Source: Alphaproteobacteria bacterium (GTDB lineage: Bacteria; Pseudomonadota; Alphaproteobacteria; DSM-16000; Inquilinaceae). Taken from it: a DNA stretch of 64,000 bases. The notes under the pieces were generated by a model. It did no database searches and was not told where the DNA came from. It saw nothing but the letters and a program-made list of their open reading frames with translations. The stretch lies in assembly GCA_028284045.1 (NCBI GenBank), contig JANQSN010000063.1, positions 43,005 to 107,004 of the forward strand, given 5' to 3'. The position numbers were made by a program, and so were the translations under genes. Shown piece after piece: positions 16,779-26,335 of the stretch (within the stretch, counting starts at the first letter, position 1; the number at the start of each line of letters is the position of its first letter).

Positions 16779-18329
16779 CTATCCAAACGCTTTTAGCACC
16801 GCAGGATGGACTATTACTTCTCCATTCGCGTGGTAGTTTCTATTCCCCCGATGGTAGCTATGGAAGATATCTTGTTCACGAGCATCTCGACGCCTCGTGG
16901 AGAAAATCCCCAATGTGTATAAGAGTCTCATGAAATGATCGAAGCTGTAAAAATTATCGAGATTTCCTTTTGCCAACCTATATGTTCTTTCAAATAATTT
17001 TCCAAAAGATCTAACATTATATTTAACGCTTCCATCAAATATATTTGGAACAATCTTTGAAAATACCTCTTCGAAATGTGCGAGCGCTGTCGGAGGTAAG
17101 AATGGGCTCGCTGAGCTTTTAATCTCTTTCCAAGATTCTTGCGCATAGAGTCTCCAGACCGCGTTTGACTGATCAAGATTTAGCCGCGATCTATGAGGGT
17201 ACATGGTTTTTGCGCACTTAAAGAAACGTATGAAGTCTCGTGGCTTTGACCAGGTTCTTTCAAGGAAAAGTCGCGGATCAGTGTTTGTCATGTAAACAGA
17301 GAAAAATTGATTTCTGCTCAAAGCGCGATCCATTCCATCTTTAAAGCGCTTGAACGCAATATCGAATAATGGATGTGATTTATTCATCGGAAAATGTGAC
17401 CAGATGAGATCGAATCCGACAGATTCGACAGCATGATTAATATCTGCGGTTGCAATTATTGGGTGATCTAAATACTCTGATCGAACAGCCAAATAAATTA
17501 TGACATCAAGTTTTTCTTCAGCAAATCTATCATTCAATGCTTGTGTTGCCAATATTGTATCTCTGACAAGAATTGCATCTTGTTGCAAGCTATCTTCAGT
17601 CCTATAAGCAAAGTGAATTTCATCAAGATATATTCTTATGCATTGTTTTTCTGCTTTTGCTTTTCTAATAAAGAATTTAAGCAAATCATCATTACCTCTT
17701 TTTATCAAGCGCCCACCTTCTATTAAAAGTTTTTCATCTGTCGATTTCCTTAAGTCAATCTTAAGTGAACTAAATATGCTTGCGATTGAGTCAAGCCCAA
17801 ATCGTATGACATCACCGACTGTCGAGTCAGCCACTGATTTAATCAGATTGCGCAACACGTGATCGTTAACTTCATTTTCTGTAACTTCTTCACGCGCACC
17901 CAGAGTTTTGCTAATACATAGCAGCACCAACAAACGCTTTATCGCATGATGAAAGTGTTTAAATCTCTTAATTTCATCTTCATCCACCAATAAAGGTGTT
18001 TTTGCGAAATCCTGTATGTCAATATCCTGAAGAAATGATTTTCTGAATATCAAAAACTCAGTTGCATATTGTTTGCGTGAGCAACTTTCTAAGTACCTTA
18101 AGACGGATGTTTTTCCTGTTCCTTTTTGACCATATATAATGTATTTCTCTCCACAAAGGAAACTTTTTTCGGGAAAATGTGGCAATGCCAAGAATGAGTT
18201 CAGGAATATCGGAGCTTCATCTTTTCTGAGCGCAGCGAAATACTCAGCATTGGCGTCAGGCTCACCGATCTGAATCTCTCCATAAGGAGGAAAATCGCTG
18301 GGAGTGTGAGAGCGCTGCCGCATATTCAT
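16779..18329 (-). CDS. P-loop ATPase, possibly Sll1717-family, in AT-rich island
   Basis: The 516-residue protein has an ATPase core. The Walker A motif GQKGTGKT lies at residues 67-74 and the Walker B IRIYLDEI at 231-238. A sensor-like YLAVRSEYL follows near 280. The layout resembles the Sll1717-type P-loop ATPases and related STAND/KAP-like NTPases, often found in variable regions. The C-terminal 150 residues look helical and winged-helix-like (NYHANGEVIVHPAVLKAF at the end). I see no nuclease or membrane domain. Codon use is AT-rich and unlike neighbours. Function is unknown, and an anti-phage or stress role is speculation from family habit and island location. It appears intact. Confidence 0.7.
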   Translation of the reverse strand: MNMRQRSHTPSDFPPYGEIQIGEPDANAEYFAALRKDEAPIFLNSFLALPHFPEKSFLCGEKYIIYGQKGTGKTSVLRYLESCSRKQYATEFLIFRKSFLQDIDIQDFAKTPLLVDEDEIKRFKHFHHAIKRLLVLLCISKTLGAREEVTENEVNDHVLRNLIKSVADSTVGDVIRFGLDSIASIFSSLKIDLRKSTDEKLLIEGGRLIKRGNDDLLKFFIRKAKAEKQCIRIYLDEIHFAYRTEDSLQQDAILVRDTILATQALNDRFAEEKLDVIIYLAVRSEYLDHPIIATADINHAVESVGFDLIWSHFPMNKSHPLFDIAFKRFKDGMDRALSRNQFFSVYMTNTDPRLFLERTWSKPRDFIRFFKCAKTMYPHRSRLNLDQSNAVWRLYAQESWKEIKSSASPFLPPTALAHFEEVFSKIVPNIFDGSVKYNVRSFGKLFERTYRLAKGNLDNFYSFDHFMRLLYTLGIFSTRRRDAREQDIFHSYHRGNRNYHANGEVIVHPAVLKAFG

Positions 18330-18829
18330 CGTTCCTCTAAGGAAGTTACTCCTCTAGAGCTATCTTAAGGACTCGAACGGAGATCATCAAGATAGATCCA
18401 GCATCAATATGCCCTCATATAGTGCATTCTCCACGTGAGATATGGATAGAGGGTGCCGTATAAATGTAAAATAGAAATAAAGATAGCATCTTTCAAAATC
18501 GAGCGCGACTGAAAGAGCCTTGACTGAGGGATCTGCAAATCAAATAAAATATCTAGAATCTCAAAACCAGAATTGCAGTATGATTTGTGGAATTCCCCCA
18601 AATGAAAGAGATCCGGCGCATGATGGGAACTCCAATTTAGGTTCTTATTGAGCATATTTCAACATCGATTTGGTTCTGTTGCTGTTTCGGGCCTTGTTGC
18701 AGTGAGAATCAGATAATAAGTAGCAGCGTGGTAGACAAGAAGCTCAAGAGCGTCTAGCGTTAGACAGAGAATCTGTAGATTAAGTTCTGCGGCGGCAGAC
18801 TATCGCTGCGTATCGTCGAGCCATCCTCC
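18330..18829. other. 500-base AT-rich region without a convincing gene
   Basis: Upstream of the ATPase and of rnd, this interval holds only a minus-strand frame of 83 codons at 18404-18655 with no good ribosome-binding site and no recognisable motif. Short inverted sequences such as AATCTGTAGATT near 18771 are present. The promoter of the ATPase gene should lie in 18330-18450. The composition returns to high G+C at about 18785. Confidence 0.5.
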
Positions 18830-19450
18830 ATGACCCATCCCGAGATTCATCTGCATCAGGGCGACCTGCCCGAGGGCCTGACCCTCGGACCCGTCGTCGC
18901 CGTCGACACCGAGACCATGGGGCTCCGGCCGGAACGCGACCGGCTGTGCCTGGTCCAGCTCTCCGCCGGCGACGGCGTGGTGCATCTGGTACAGATCGCC
19001 GCGGACCCCGCACCGGCACCCCGGCTGACCGCGCTGCTGGAGGACCCGGACGTCCTCAAGCTCTTCCACTATGCGCGCTTCGACGTCGCGGTGATGATGG
19101 CGCATCTGAACGTCGCTTGCCGGCCGATCTACTGCACCAAGATTGCCAGCAAGCTGACCCGCACCTATACCGACCGGCACGGGCTGAAGGACCTGTGCCG
19201 GGAACTCCTTGGTATCGACGTGTCGAAGACGCAGCAGAGCTCCGACTGGGGGGCGGCGGCGCTGACCCCGCAGCAGCTCGAATACGCGGCCGGCGACGTG
19301 CTCTACCTGCACCGCCTGCGCGAGCGCCTCGACGCCATGCTGGCACGCGAGCACCGGACGGCGCTGGCCGACGCCTGCTTCGAGTTCATCGCCACGCGCG
19401 CCGCCTTGGACCTGTCCGGCTGGCGCGACGAGGACATTTTCGCCCATTGA
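18830..19450 (+). CDS. rnd: ribonuclease D
   Basis: This short RNase D (206 residues) contains the 3'-5' exonuclease DEDDy domain: VAVDTETMGL near residues 23-32 (ExoI), FHYARFDVAVMM near 79-90 (ExoII) and SDWGAAALTPQQLEYAAGDV near 137-156 (ExoIII with Tyr and Asp). It trims 3' ends of tRNA and other structured RNA. The C-terminal HRDC domain of the E. coli enzyme is absent, as is usual in the short alphaproteobacterial version. It is followed by kdsD on the same strand, the order often seen in this class. Confidence 0.9.
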   Translation: MTHPEIHLHQGDLPEGLTLGPVVAVDTETMGLRPERDRLCLVQLSAGDGVVHLVQIAADPAPAPRLTALLEDPDVLKLFHYARFDVAVMMAHLNVACRPIYCTKIASKLTRTYTDRHGLKDLCRELLGIDVSKTQQSSDWGAAALTPQQLEYAAGDVLYLHRLRERLDAMLAREHRTALADACFEFIATRAALDLSGWRDEDIFAH

Positions 19451-19602
19451 CGACGGCGCGCCCGGCCGATTTGACGGCGCCGCGGGCCGGTTCCATAGTC
19501 CGGCCGAGATAGACAGAACGATACGGTCCGCCCGACACCGGTCCCGTCGAGATGGGGCCGCAGTGACCCTTGCCCGGTGCGAACCGATCCCTTGGAGGCC
19601 CG

Positions 19603-20652
19603 ATGACCGCCGACCCCCGTCCCGCCGCCCTTGCCGAGGCTGCGGCACCGCCCGCCGGCGACCCGGCGATCGCCGAGGCGCGGCGCGTGCTGTCGACCGA
19701 GGCGGCGGCCTTGACGGCGCTGATGGACACCGTCGACGGCCCGGCCTTCGCCCGGGCGCTGGAGGCGGTGGTGGCGTGCGCCGGCCGGGTCATCGTCACC
19801 GGCATCGGCAAGAGCGGCCATGTCGCCAACAAGATCGCCGCGACCCTGGCCTCGACCGGCACCCCGGCCTTCTACATCCATCCCAGTGAGGCCAGCCACG
19901 GCGATCTCGGCATGGTCACGCGCGACGACGTGGTCATCGCCCTGTCGAACTCCGGCAATACCGTGGAGCTGGCGGACATCCTCGCCTACACGCGGCGCTA
20001 CGGGCAGCCGCTGATCGGCATCACCTCCCAGGCGCAGTCGACGATCTCGCAATATGCCGACATCCTTCTGGTCCTGCCCCCCGCACCGGAGGCATGCCCG
20101 CACGGCCTGGCGCCCACCACCTCCACGACGATGATGCTGGCGCTGGGCGACGCGCTGTCGATCGCCGCCCTCGACCGCCGCGGCTTCACCCGCGACGACT
20201 ACCGCGTGCTGCACCCGGGCGGCATGCTGGGCCGCCGGCTGCGCCGGGTGTCGGACCTGATGCATGGCGGCGACGCGGTGCCGCTGATCGCGCGCGACTG
20301 CCCGGTGGGCGAGGCGATCTTGACCATGACGGCGAAGCATTTCGGTTGCGTCGGCGTGGTCGATGCCGACGGCCGGCTGGTCGGCATCATCACCGACGGC
20401 GATCTGCGCCGGCACATGTCGCCGCCGGGTGCCGGCCGGCCGGGGGAGGGCGCGGCCGACCCGCTCCTGACACAATCGGCCGACAGGATCATGACCGCCA
20501 AGCCCCGCACCATCCGCGCCGACGCCCTGGCTGAGGAGGCGCTGCAGTCGATGAACGCCAATCAGATCACCAGCCTGTTCGTCGCCGGTGCCGACGGGCG
20601 CCCGCTGGGCATCGTGCATGTGCACGACTGCCTGCGCGCCGGACTGACATGA
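19603..20652 (+). CDS. kdsD: arabinose-5-phosphate isomerase (KDO synthesis)
   Basis: KdsD converts ribulose-5-phosphate to arabinose-5-phosphate, the first step to KDO in lipopolysaccharide core synthesis. The 349-residue protein has an N-terminal SIS sugar isomerase domain (GIGKSGHVANKIAATLASTG near residues 67-86 and SHGDLGMV near 98-105) and two CBS domains at about 220-275 and 290-349. The start ATG 19603 follows GGAGG by six bases, which is better than the upstream in-frame ATG at 19570. Its stop overlaps the lptC start, so it begins the LPS transport operon. Confidence 0.93.
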   Translation: MTADPRPAALAEAAAPPAGDPAIAEARRVLSTEAAALTALMDTVDGPAFARALEAVVACAGRVIVTGIGKSGHVANKIAATLASTGTPAFYIHPSEASHGDLGMVTRDDVVIALSNSGNTVELADILAYTRRYGQPLIGITSQAQSTISQYADILLVLPPAPEACPHGLAPTTSTTMMLALGDALSIAALDRRGFTRDDYRVLHPGGMLGRRLRRVSDLMHGGDAVPLIARDCPVGEAILTMTAKHFGCVGVVDADGRLVGIITDGDLRRHMSPPGAGRPGEGAADPLLTQSADRIMTAKPRTIRADALAEEALQSMNANQITSLFVAGADGRPLGIVHVHDCLRAGLT

Positions 20653-21398
20653 CCGACGGCCCGACCGACCCGCCGACCGGCGGCGCCGGCCCGGCCGATC
20701 CGCGTCCGGCCGATCCCAGCGCCGCCCGGGCAACGCGGCTGCGCCACTTCACGCCGCGCCCGCGCGCCCGGCTGGGCGGTGGGCGCTTCTACAGCCGGCT
20801 GGTCGGCGTCTCCAAGGTGGTGCTGCCGATCCTGGCACTGGCCGGCCTCGGCGTGACCGTGTGGTGGGAGCAGGTGCGCGAGATCACGGTGGCCGAGCCG
20901 ATGCGGTCGACCGATCTCCTCGCCGAGTTCGGGCCGACCGACGGCAGCGGGTCCGCCGCCGGGGACGAGGTGATGAACCCCCGGTTCGAGAGTGTCGACG
21001 AGAACGACAACCCCTTCGAGCTGCGCGCGGAGCAGGCGGTGCGCGTGGAGGTGGAGGACGAGGTGATGGCCATCGAATCCCCGCAGGCCGACTTCGTGAC
21101 CGTCGACGGCACCAATGTGAGCCTGGTGGCGACCGATGGCCGGTTCGACGCCGACAACGACCAGGTCATGCTGGAGGGCGCGGTGGAGCTGACCGGGGAC
21201 GACGGCACGCTGTTCTTGACCGAGGCCGCCACCATCGACGTCGACGCCGGGCATGCCTGGGGCGATCGGCCGATCACCGGTCACGGACCGTTCGGCGAAG
21301 TGGAGGCCGACGGGTTCCGGATCCTCGACGGTGGACGGGCCGTCGTCTTCGTCGGCCGCTCCCGGCTGGTGCTGCCCGGGGCGGAGGAGGGCCAATGA
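20649..21398 (+). CDS. lptC: LPS export ABC transporter periplasmic protein LptC
   Basis: The 249-residue product has one membrane helix near residues 53-76 (VLPILALAGLGVTVWW) and a periplasmic beta-jellyroll domain of the LptC type. It is anchored in the inner membrane and passes LPS from LptB2FG to LptA. The Pro-rich N-terminal 45 residues are cytoplasmic and variable. Both ends overlap neighbours by ATGA, so kdsD, lptC and lptA are translationally coupled. Sequence conservation in this family is low, and the call rests largely on topology and gene order. Confidence 0.85.
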   Translation: MTDGPTDPPTGGAGPADPRPADPSAARATRLRHFTPRPRARLGGGRFYSRLVGVSKVVLPILALAGLGVTVWWEQVREITVAEPMRSTDLLAEFGPTDGSGSAAGDEVMNPRFESVDENDNPFELRAEQAVRVEVEDEVMAIESPQADFVTVDGTNVSLVATDGRFDADNDQVMLEGAVELTGDDGTLFLTEAATIDVDAGHAWGDRPITGHGPFGEVEADGFRILDGGRAVVFVGRSRLVLPGAEEGQ

Positions 21399-22216
21399 CG
21401 GCGACGGGTCTCGGGCGTGCGCTGGGCCTGACGCTGGCGCTCGCGGTGGCCGGCTGGGCCGGGTCGGTGCCGGCCCAGGGACTGCTGGCCCCCGGCGACG
21501 GCGGCGACGAACCCATCGAGGTAGAGGCCGACGGCGCGCTGGAGTGGTACGAGGATCTTCAGCTCTACGTCGCCCGCGGCAACGCGCTGCTGCGCCAGGG
21601 CACGGCGGAGCTGAGCGCCCAGACCATCACCGCGCATTACCGGGAGCTTCCCGACGGCGGCAACCAGGTGTTCCGCCTGGTGGCCGAGGGCGGCGTCCGG
21701 GTGGTCGACGGCGACCAGTCGGTGGAAGGCGACCGGCTGGAGTACGACGTCGACAGCGAGACCGTGATCGTCACCGGCGGCGATCTGCGCCTGGAGACGG
21801 CGACCGACACGGTCACCGCCGACGACAGCCTGGAATACTACCAGGCCGACCAGTTGGCGGTGGCCCGCGGCAACGCCCGGGCGGTGCAGGGCACCGACAT
21901 GGTCGAAGCCGACGTCCTGGTCGCGGAGTTCGCCGAGGGCCCGGAGGGCGGCCAGGCCCTGAGCCGGGTCAATGCCGTCGGCGACGTGCTGATCGTCACG
22001 GAATCGGATATCGCCAGCGGCGACGAGGCGGTCTATAACGTCGCCGATCAGCTCGCCACCCTCAGCGGGTCGGTGCGACTGACCTCCGGCGGCAGCCAGC
22101 TTACCGGCGACTACGCCGAAATCGACCTGGAGACCGGGATCAGCCGGCTCGTCGCCCTACCCGAGACCCAAGGGCGGGTGCGCGCGCTGCTGGAGCCGGC
22201 CGCCGACTCTCAATGA
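21395..22216 (+). CDS. lptA: LPS transport protein LptA (OstA-like)
   Basis: This 273-residue protein starts with a signal peptide (MTATGLGRALGLTLALAVAG, cut near residue 27 at VPAQG) and contains OstA/LptA repeats, with patterns such as ALEWYEDLQLYVARGNALL and SLEYYQADQLAVARGNARA. It forms the periplasmic bridge for LPS between LptC and LptD. The length is larger than the 185 residues of the E. coli protein because of additional repeat strands, which is common in Alphaproteobacteria. The ATG overlaps the lptC stop. Confidence 0.88.
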   Translation: MTATGLGRALGLTLALAVAGWAGSVPAQGLLAPGDGGDEPIEVEADGALEWYEDLQLYVARGNALLRQGTAELSAQTITAHYRELPDGGNQVFRLVAEGGVRVVDGDQSVEGDRLEYDVDSETVIVTGGDLRLETATDTVTADDSLEYYQADQLAVARGNARAVQGTDMVEADVLVAEFAEGPEGGQALSRVNAVGDVLIVTESDIASGDEAVYNVADQLATLSGSVRLTSGGSQLTGDYAEIDLETGISRLVALPETQGRVRALLEPAADSQ

Positions 22217-22270
22217 CGGCCGCGCCGTGGCGAGAAATCTGGCGAGCGACGACCGAACCCCGCAAAACGC

Positions 22271-23083
22271 ATGTCTGACCAGGTGATCGATCTCTCCGGC
22301 GCGCAAGCCGGCACAGCGCCGCCGCGCCAGCCGCTCCCGGCACCGAAGCTGGTGGCGCAGAGCGAAGGCCTGCAGGCCCGCGGCCTCGGCAAGCAGTACC
22401 GCAAGCGCCCGGTGGTGCGCGACGCCTCGATCAGCGTGCAGCGCGGCGAGGCGGTCGGCCTGCTGGGCCCCAACGGCGCCGGCAAGACCACCTGCTTCTA
22501 TATGATCATGGGGTTGATCGCGCCGGATTTCGGCGTGATCTCGCTGGACGGCCACGACCTGACGCATCTGCCGATGTACCGGCGCGCCCGCCTGGGCATC
22601 GGCTATCTGCCGCAGGAGGCCTCGATCTTCCGCGGCATGACGGTGGAGCAGAACATCCGCGCGGTGCTGGAAGTGACCGAGCGGGACCGCGACACCCGCG
22701 AGGGCATCCTGGAAGACCTGCTGGCGGAGTTCTCGCTGACCCATCTCCGGCGGGCCTCCGCGCTGGCCCTGTCCGGCGGCGAGCGGCGGCGCGTGGAGAT
22801 CGCCCGGGCGCTCGCCTCGCATCCGCATTTCATGCTGCTCGACGAACCGCTGGCCGGCATCGATCCCATCGCGGTCAACGATATCCGCGACCTGGTCGCC
22901 CATCTGCGCGACCGCGGCATCGGCGTGCTGATCACCGACCACAATGTCCGCGAGACGCTGGAGATCGTGGACCGTGCCTATATCCTGCACGAAGGCCGGG
23001 TGCTGATGGACGGCGCGCCGTCGGAAATCGTTGCGCACCAGGACGTCCGGCGGGTCTACTTGGGCGAACGGTTCAGCCTGTAG
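22271..23083 (+). CDS. lptB: LPS export ABC transporter ATP-binding protein
   Basis: LptB is the ATPase of the LPS extraction machine LptB2FG. The 270-residue protein has Walker A GPNGAGKT near residue 67, the signature [15 protein letters not shown] near 169-183 and Walker [13 protein letters not shown] near 188-199, followed by the H-loop region ITDHN. An N-terminal extension of about 38 residues precedes the core and is not found in E. coli LptB. The partner permeases LptF and LptG are not in this window. It follows lptA after 54 bases and is followed by rpoN. Confidence 0.95.
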   Translation: MSDQVIDLSGAQAGTAPPRQPLPAPKLVAQSEGLQARGLGKQYRKRPVVRDASISVQRGEAVGLLGPNGAGKTTCFYMIMGLIAPDFGVISLDGHDLTHLPMYRRARLGIGYLPQEASIFRGMTVEQNIRAVLEVTERDRDTREGILEDLLAEFSLTHLRRASALALSGGERRRVEIARALASHPHFMLLDEPLAGIDPIAVNDIRDLVAHLRDRGIGVLITDHNVRETLEIVDRAYILHEGRVLMDGAPSEIVAHQDVRRVYLGERFSL

Positions 23084-23237
23084 GGCGCCGGCGGCCGTGG
23101 GCCGCGCCGATGAACCGCTTGTTTACGCCGGTACCTTAGCGTTCTTGCGCAAGCGCGGCGCCCGGACGGCGCCCCCGATCGCCGGTCGCCGCCCACAAGC
23201 CGACCGCCGGAAGCCAGCGGATCACGCCCAGACACCG

Positions 23238-24812
23238 ATGGCCATCGCCCCGAGACTCGACCTCCGCCAGGCCCAAGGCCTGGTCATGACGCCGCAGCTC
23301 CAGCAGGCCATCAAGCTGTTGCAGATGTCCAACCTGGAGCTGACCGCGTTCGTCGAGCGGGAGATGGAGCGCAACCCGCTGCTGGAACGCGACGACGCCG
23401 CCCCCCGCGACGCCGGGGAGCCCGGCGCGGCACCGATGGACCGGGCGGCGGAGCGGCTGGACGCCCTGCCGCCCACGCCGGCGGAGGACCGCACGGGCAC
23501 CGACCGTCTGGCGGCGCGCGAGGCCCCGCCGGCCGGCGACACCCCCCTCGACCTCGATGCCGGCACCGTCTGGCAGGATCGCGACTCGTTGGCCGATCTC
23601 GGCGCCGCGCCCGGTGGCGACGGCGGAATGGCCCCGGCGGCCGGCGACGGCATGGACGGGGTCCCCGCGGATTGGGGGCGCGGCGGCGACGGGTCGACCG
23701 GCGAGGGGTGGGAGCAGGCGCTCAGCCGGCCGACCAGCTTGCGCGATCATCTGCTGACCCAGGTCGCCGAAGAGCTGGACAGTCCCGCCGACCGGCTGAT
23801 CGGCGGGCAGCTCGTCGACTGGCTGGACGAGGCCGGCTATCTGGCCGGCACCGTGGAGGAGATCGCCGCCGCGCTGGCCTGCCCGGCCGATCGGGTGGCG
23901 GCCGTGCTGGCACGCATGCAGCGCTTCGACCCGCCGGGCGTGTTCGCGCGGTCGCTGAAGGAGTGCCTGGCGCTGCAGCTTGCCGCGCGCGATCGGCTCG
24001 ATGCGGCGATGTCCCGGCTGCTCGATAACCTGGCCCTGCTCGGCCGCGGCGATCTCGCCGGCCTGTCGGCACGCACCGGGCTGGATCGCGGGCAGCTTGC
24101 GGCGCTGATCGCGGAGATCCGTACGCTCGACCCCAAGCCAGCCTGGGGGTTCGCCGACGACGTCGTGCAGCCCCTGGTGCCCGATGTGCTGATGCGCGCC
24201 GCGCCGACCGGCGGCTGGATCGTCGAGCTGAACCCGGAGACCCTGCCGCGGGTCCTGGTCAACCGGCGCTACTACGCCACCGTCCAGCCCAGCCTGCGCG
24301 CCCGGCCCGACCGCGACTATCTCGCCGACTGCCTGGCGACGGCCACCTGGCTGACCCGCGCGCTGCACCAGCGGGCGACCACCATCATGAAGGTGGCCAG
24401 CGAGATCGTCGCCCAGCAGTCGGCCTTCTTCACCCACGGCATCGACCATCTGCGCCCGCTGGTGCTGCGCGACATCGCCGCCGCCATCGGCATGCACGAG
24501 AGCACGGTGAGCCGGGTGACCAGCAACAAGTCGATGGCGACCCCGCGCGGCGTCTTCGAACTGAAGTACTTCTTCACCGCGGCGATCGGCGGCACCGACG
24601 GGGCCGTCCATTCGGCGGAGGCGGTGCGCTCGCGCATCCGCTCCCTGATCGACCAGGAAACCCCGGCGAGTGTCCTGTCCGATGACCGGATCGTCGATAT
24701 TCTCAAGGCCGACGGCATCGACATTGCGCGCCGAACGGTGGCTAAATATCGGGAGAACCTGGGCATCCTGTCCTCCGTCCAGCGGCGCCGGTCGAAGGCC
24801 CTGTCGGCTTGA
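23238..24812 (+). CDS. rpoN: RNA polymerase sigma-54 factor
   Basis: Sigma-54 directs RNA polymerase to -24/-12 promoters and needs enhancer-binding ATPases. The 524-residue protein has the Gln/Leu-rich region I (LDLRQAQGLVMTPQLQQAI, and LELTAFVEREMERNPLLE) and an acidic, Gly/Asp/Pro-rich region II. Region III ends in the RpoN box ARRTVAKYRE near residue 503. The core-binding and DNA-binding portions are complete. The start ATG 23238 is placed by the usual N-terminus MAIAPRLDLRQ. The gene follows lptB and precedes hpf, the typical proteobacterial order, and downstream ptsN is also part of the set. Confidence 0.96.
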   Translation: MAIAPRLDLRQAQGLVMTPQLQQAIKLLQMSNLELTAFVEREMERNPLLERDDAAPRDAGEPGAAPMDRAAERLDALPPTPAEDRTGTDRLAAREAPPAGDTPLDLDAGTVWQDRDSLADLGAAPGGDGGMAPAAGDGMDGVPADWGRGGDGSTGEGWEQALSRPTSLRDHLLTQVAEELDSPADRLIGGQLVDWLDEAGYLAGTVEEIAAALACPADRVAAVLARMQRFDPPGVFARSLKECLALQLAARDRLDAAMSRLLDNLALLGRGDLAGLSARTGLDRGQLAALIAEIRTLDPKPAWGFADDVVQPLVPDVLMRAAPTGGWIVELNPETLPRVLVNRRYYATVQPSLRARPDRDYLADCLATATWLTRALHQRATTIMKVASEIVAQQSAFFTHGIDHLRPLVLRDIAAAIGMHESTVSRVTSNKSMATPRGVFELKYFFTAAIGGTDGAVHSAEAVRSRIRSLIDQETPASVLSDDRIVDILKADGIDIARRTVAKYRENLGILSSVQRRRSKALSA

Positions 24813-24924
24813 TCGGTGCCGGGCCATCGCGGGGGACGGCGAGATGCCCGGGCGTCCCATGCGCACGGGGTGCGATCGTGATCGGAGCCCCCGGGAGCGC
24901 TCAGAGGAGCCCCTATAGGAGCCG

Positions 24925-24953
24925 TTGACAGACCGTCGACCCGCGCCTAATTT
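24925..24953 (+). promoter_or_regulatory. sigma-70 type promoter for hpf
   Basis: A perfect TTGACA at 24925-24930 is followed by a 17-base spacer and TAATTT at 24948-24953. The inferred start near 24960 leaves a leader of about 60 bases before hpf at 25019. This would allow hpf and ptsN to be expressed separately from rpoN. Confidence 0.7.
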
Positions 24954-25018
24954 CCCGGCCTTCCGACCGGGGGGCGGCCCGCGAGCGACCGCTTCGTGCC
25001 AATCACCGGTAAGACATC

Positions 25019-25609
25019 ATGAAGTTGAAAGTCCAAGGTAAGCAAATCGACGTCGGCGATGCGTTGCGTACCCATGTCGCAGAAGCGCTAGAGACCGTCA
25101 CGCAGAAGTATTTCGACAACGCGATCGACGCAACGGTCGTGTTCTCGCGGGAAGCGCATTTGCTCCACGCCGATGTCACGGTGCATGCCGGCCCGAACAT
25201 CATGCTGCAGAGTCGGGGGGAGGCGGGCGACGCCTATCTCGCCTTCGACCAGGCGGCCGACAAGATGGCCAAGCGGCTCAGGCGCCACAAGCGCCGGCTG
25301 CGCGACTACGACCGGGAGAGCGCGGCGGCGCTGGCGGGCATCCCGGCGGTCTATCAGGTGTTCGAAGCGCCGGGCGATGACGACGACGAGCCGGAGAGCG
25401 CCGGGGATGCCCCGGTGGTGATCGCCGATATGACGATGAACGTGGACAGCCTGACGGTGAGCCAAGCGGTGATGCGTCTCGATCTCGGCGACCGGCCGGC
25501 GCTGTTGTTCCGAAATTCCGCCCATGGAGGGCTCAACATGGTCTATCGCCGCGTCGACGGGAATATCGGCTGGGTCGATCCCAAGGACGGCTCGTCGCCC
25601 TCAGGCTGA
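25019..25609 (+). CDS. hpf: long-form ribosome hibernation promoting factor
   Basis: This 196-residue protein binds the 30S decoding site and dimerises ribosomes into 100S particles in stationary phase. The N-terminal S30AE domain covers about residues 1-105 (MKLKVQGKQIDVGDAL at the start, with the basic AKRLRRHKRRL near 87-97). The C-terminal dimerisation domain (SLTVSQAVMRLDLGDRPALL and MVYRRVDGNIGWVDP) covers about 140-190, so it is the long form. It has its own promoter-like sequence at 24925. The next gene, ptsN, is on the same strand after 161 bases. Confidence 0.95.
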   Translation: MKLKVQGKQIDVGDALRTHVAEALETVTQKYFDNAIDATVVFSREAHLLHADVTVHAGPNIMLQSRGEAGDAYLAFDQAADKMAKRLRRHKRRLRDYDRESAAALAGIPAVYQVFEAPGDDDDEPESAGDAPVVIADMTMNVDSLTVSQAVMRLDLGDRPALLFRNSAHGGLNMVYRRVDGNIGWVDPKDGSSPSG

Positions 25610-25770
25610 GGGCCTTTTCGTCGGCGCGGGCGCGGGTCCCGCGCGGGTTCTAGGTGTCCCCCCTTCCCAACACCCTGACGTCCGGGTGGGCCCGATCGGT
25701 GATGAGCGTTCTGCCTTGCCATCTCCGACACGGGTCCGATCCCGCCGACAGGCCAGGATGACCACCGGCC

Positions 25771-26229
25771 ATGGCAGAGCTTCTGCATACGGAGCGTATC
25801 GTTCCCCGCCTCAAGGTGAACAGCAAGAAGCAGCTCCTGATGGAGCTGGCGCGCCGCGCCGCGACGATCACCGGGCAGCCGGAACGCATCGTCTTCGACC
25901 TCTTGCTGCAGCGCGAACGCCTCGGCTCGACCGGCGTCGGCCGTGGCGTCGCCATCCCGCACGGGCGATTGCCGCGGCTCGACAAGGTCTACGGCATCTT
26001 CGCCCGGCTGGAGCGGCCGATCGACTTCGACTCCGTCGACGACCGGCCGGTCGACCTGATCTTCATGCTGTTGGCGCCGGAAGGCGATGGGGCCGACCAT
26101 CTGAAGGCTTTGGCCCGGGTGTCGCGGGCGCTGCGCGACGAGAAGCTGTGCAGCAAGCTGCGCGGCTGCGACACCGCCGACGCGATGCTCGCCCTGTTCT
26201 CCGCCAAAGGGGACCAGAGCGCGGCGTGA
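25771..26229 (+). CDS. ptsN: nitrogen PTS EIIA component
   Basis: PtsN is the EIIA-Ntr of the regulatory phosphotransferase system that links nitrogen and potassium status to metabolism. The 152-residue protein has the phosphorylated histidine at residue 64 in GVAIPHGRLP. The adjacent segments (RERLGSTGVGRG before it and FDSVDDRPVDLIFMLLAPE after it) match the family, and the length is normal. The rpoN-hpf-ptsN order is conserved in Proteobacteria. The membrane-bound phosphate donor PtsP/NPr genes are not in this window. Confidence 0.94.
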   Translation: MAELLHTERIVPRLKVNSKKQLLMELARRAATITGQPERIVFDLLLQRERLGSTGVGRGVAIPHGRLPRLDKVYGIFARLERPIDFDSVDDRPVDLIFMLLAPEGDGADHLKALARVSRALRDEKLCSKLRGCDTADAMLALFSAKGDQSAA

Positions 26230-26335
26230 GGTCCGGGCCTCGGCCGCGCCGCGGGCCGGCCGTCCGGCTGTCGCCATAATCGCAGCCCAGGCTGTGCCCC
26301 GGTAGCGTGCTTCTGCCAGGGAAGGACGGCCGTCG

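Larger units (their letters stand above)
16723..18800. other. AT-rich island of foreign composition
   Basis: From just after the deacylase stop to just before rnd the base composition drops sharply, to perhaps 40 % G+C by eye against about 70 % around it. The only large gene inside is the ATPase at 16779-18329. The 18330-18800 part has only short weak frames. There is no transposase, integrase or tRNA at either edge. The island appears to be a horizontal acquisition of one gene with flanks. Confidence 0.7.

Noticed and set aside
16748..16933. 61-codon plus-strand frame overlapping the ATPase gene's 3' end
   Set aside because: It is antisense to the ATPase and has no supporting site.
18404..18655. 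83-codon minus-strand frame in the AT-rich island
   Set aside because: No ribosome-binding site, no recognisable motif and no sign of codon bias. Such frames are expected by chance in AT-rich DNA.
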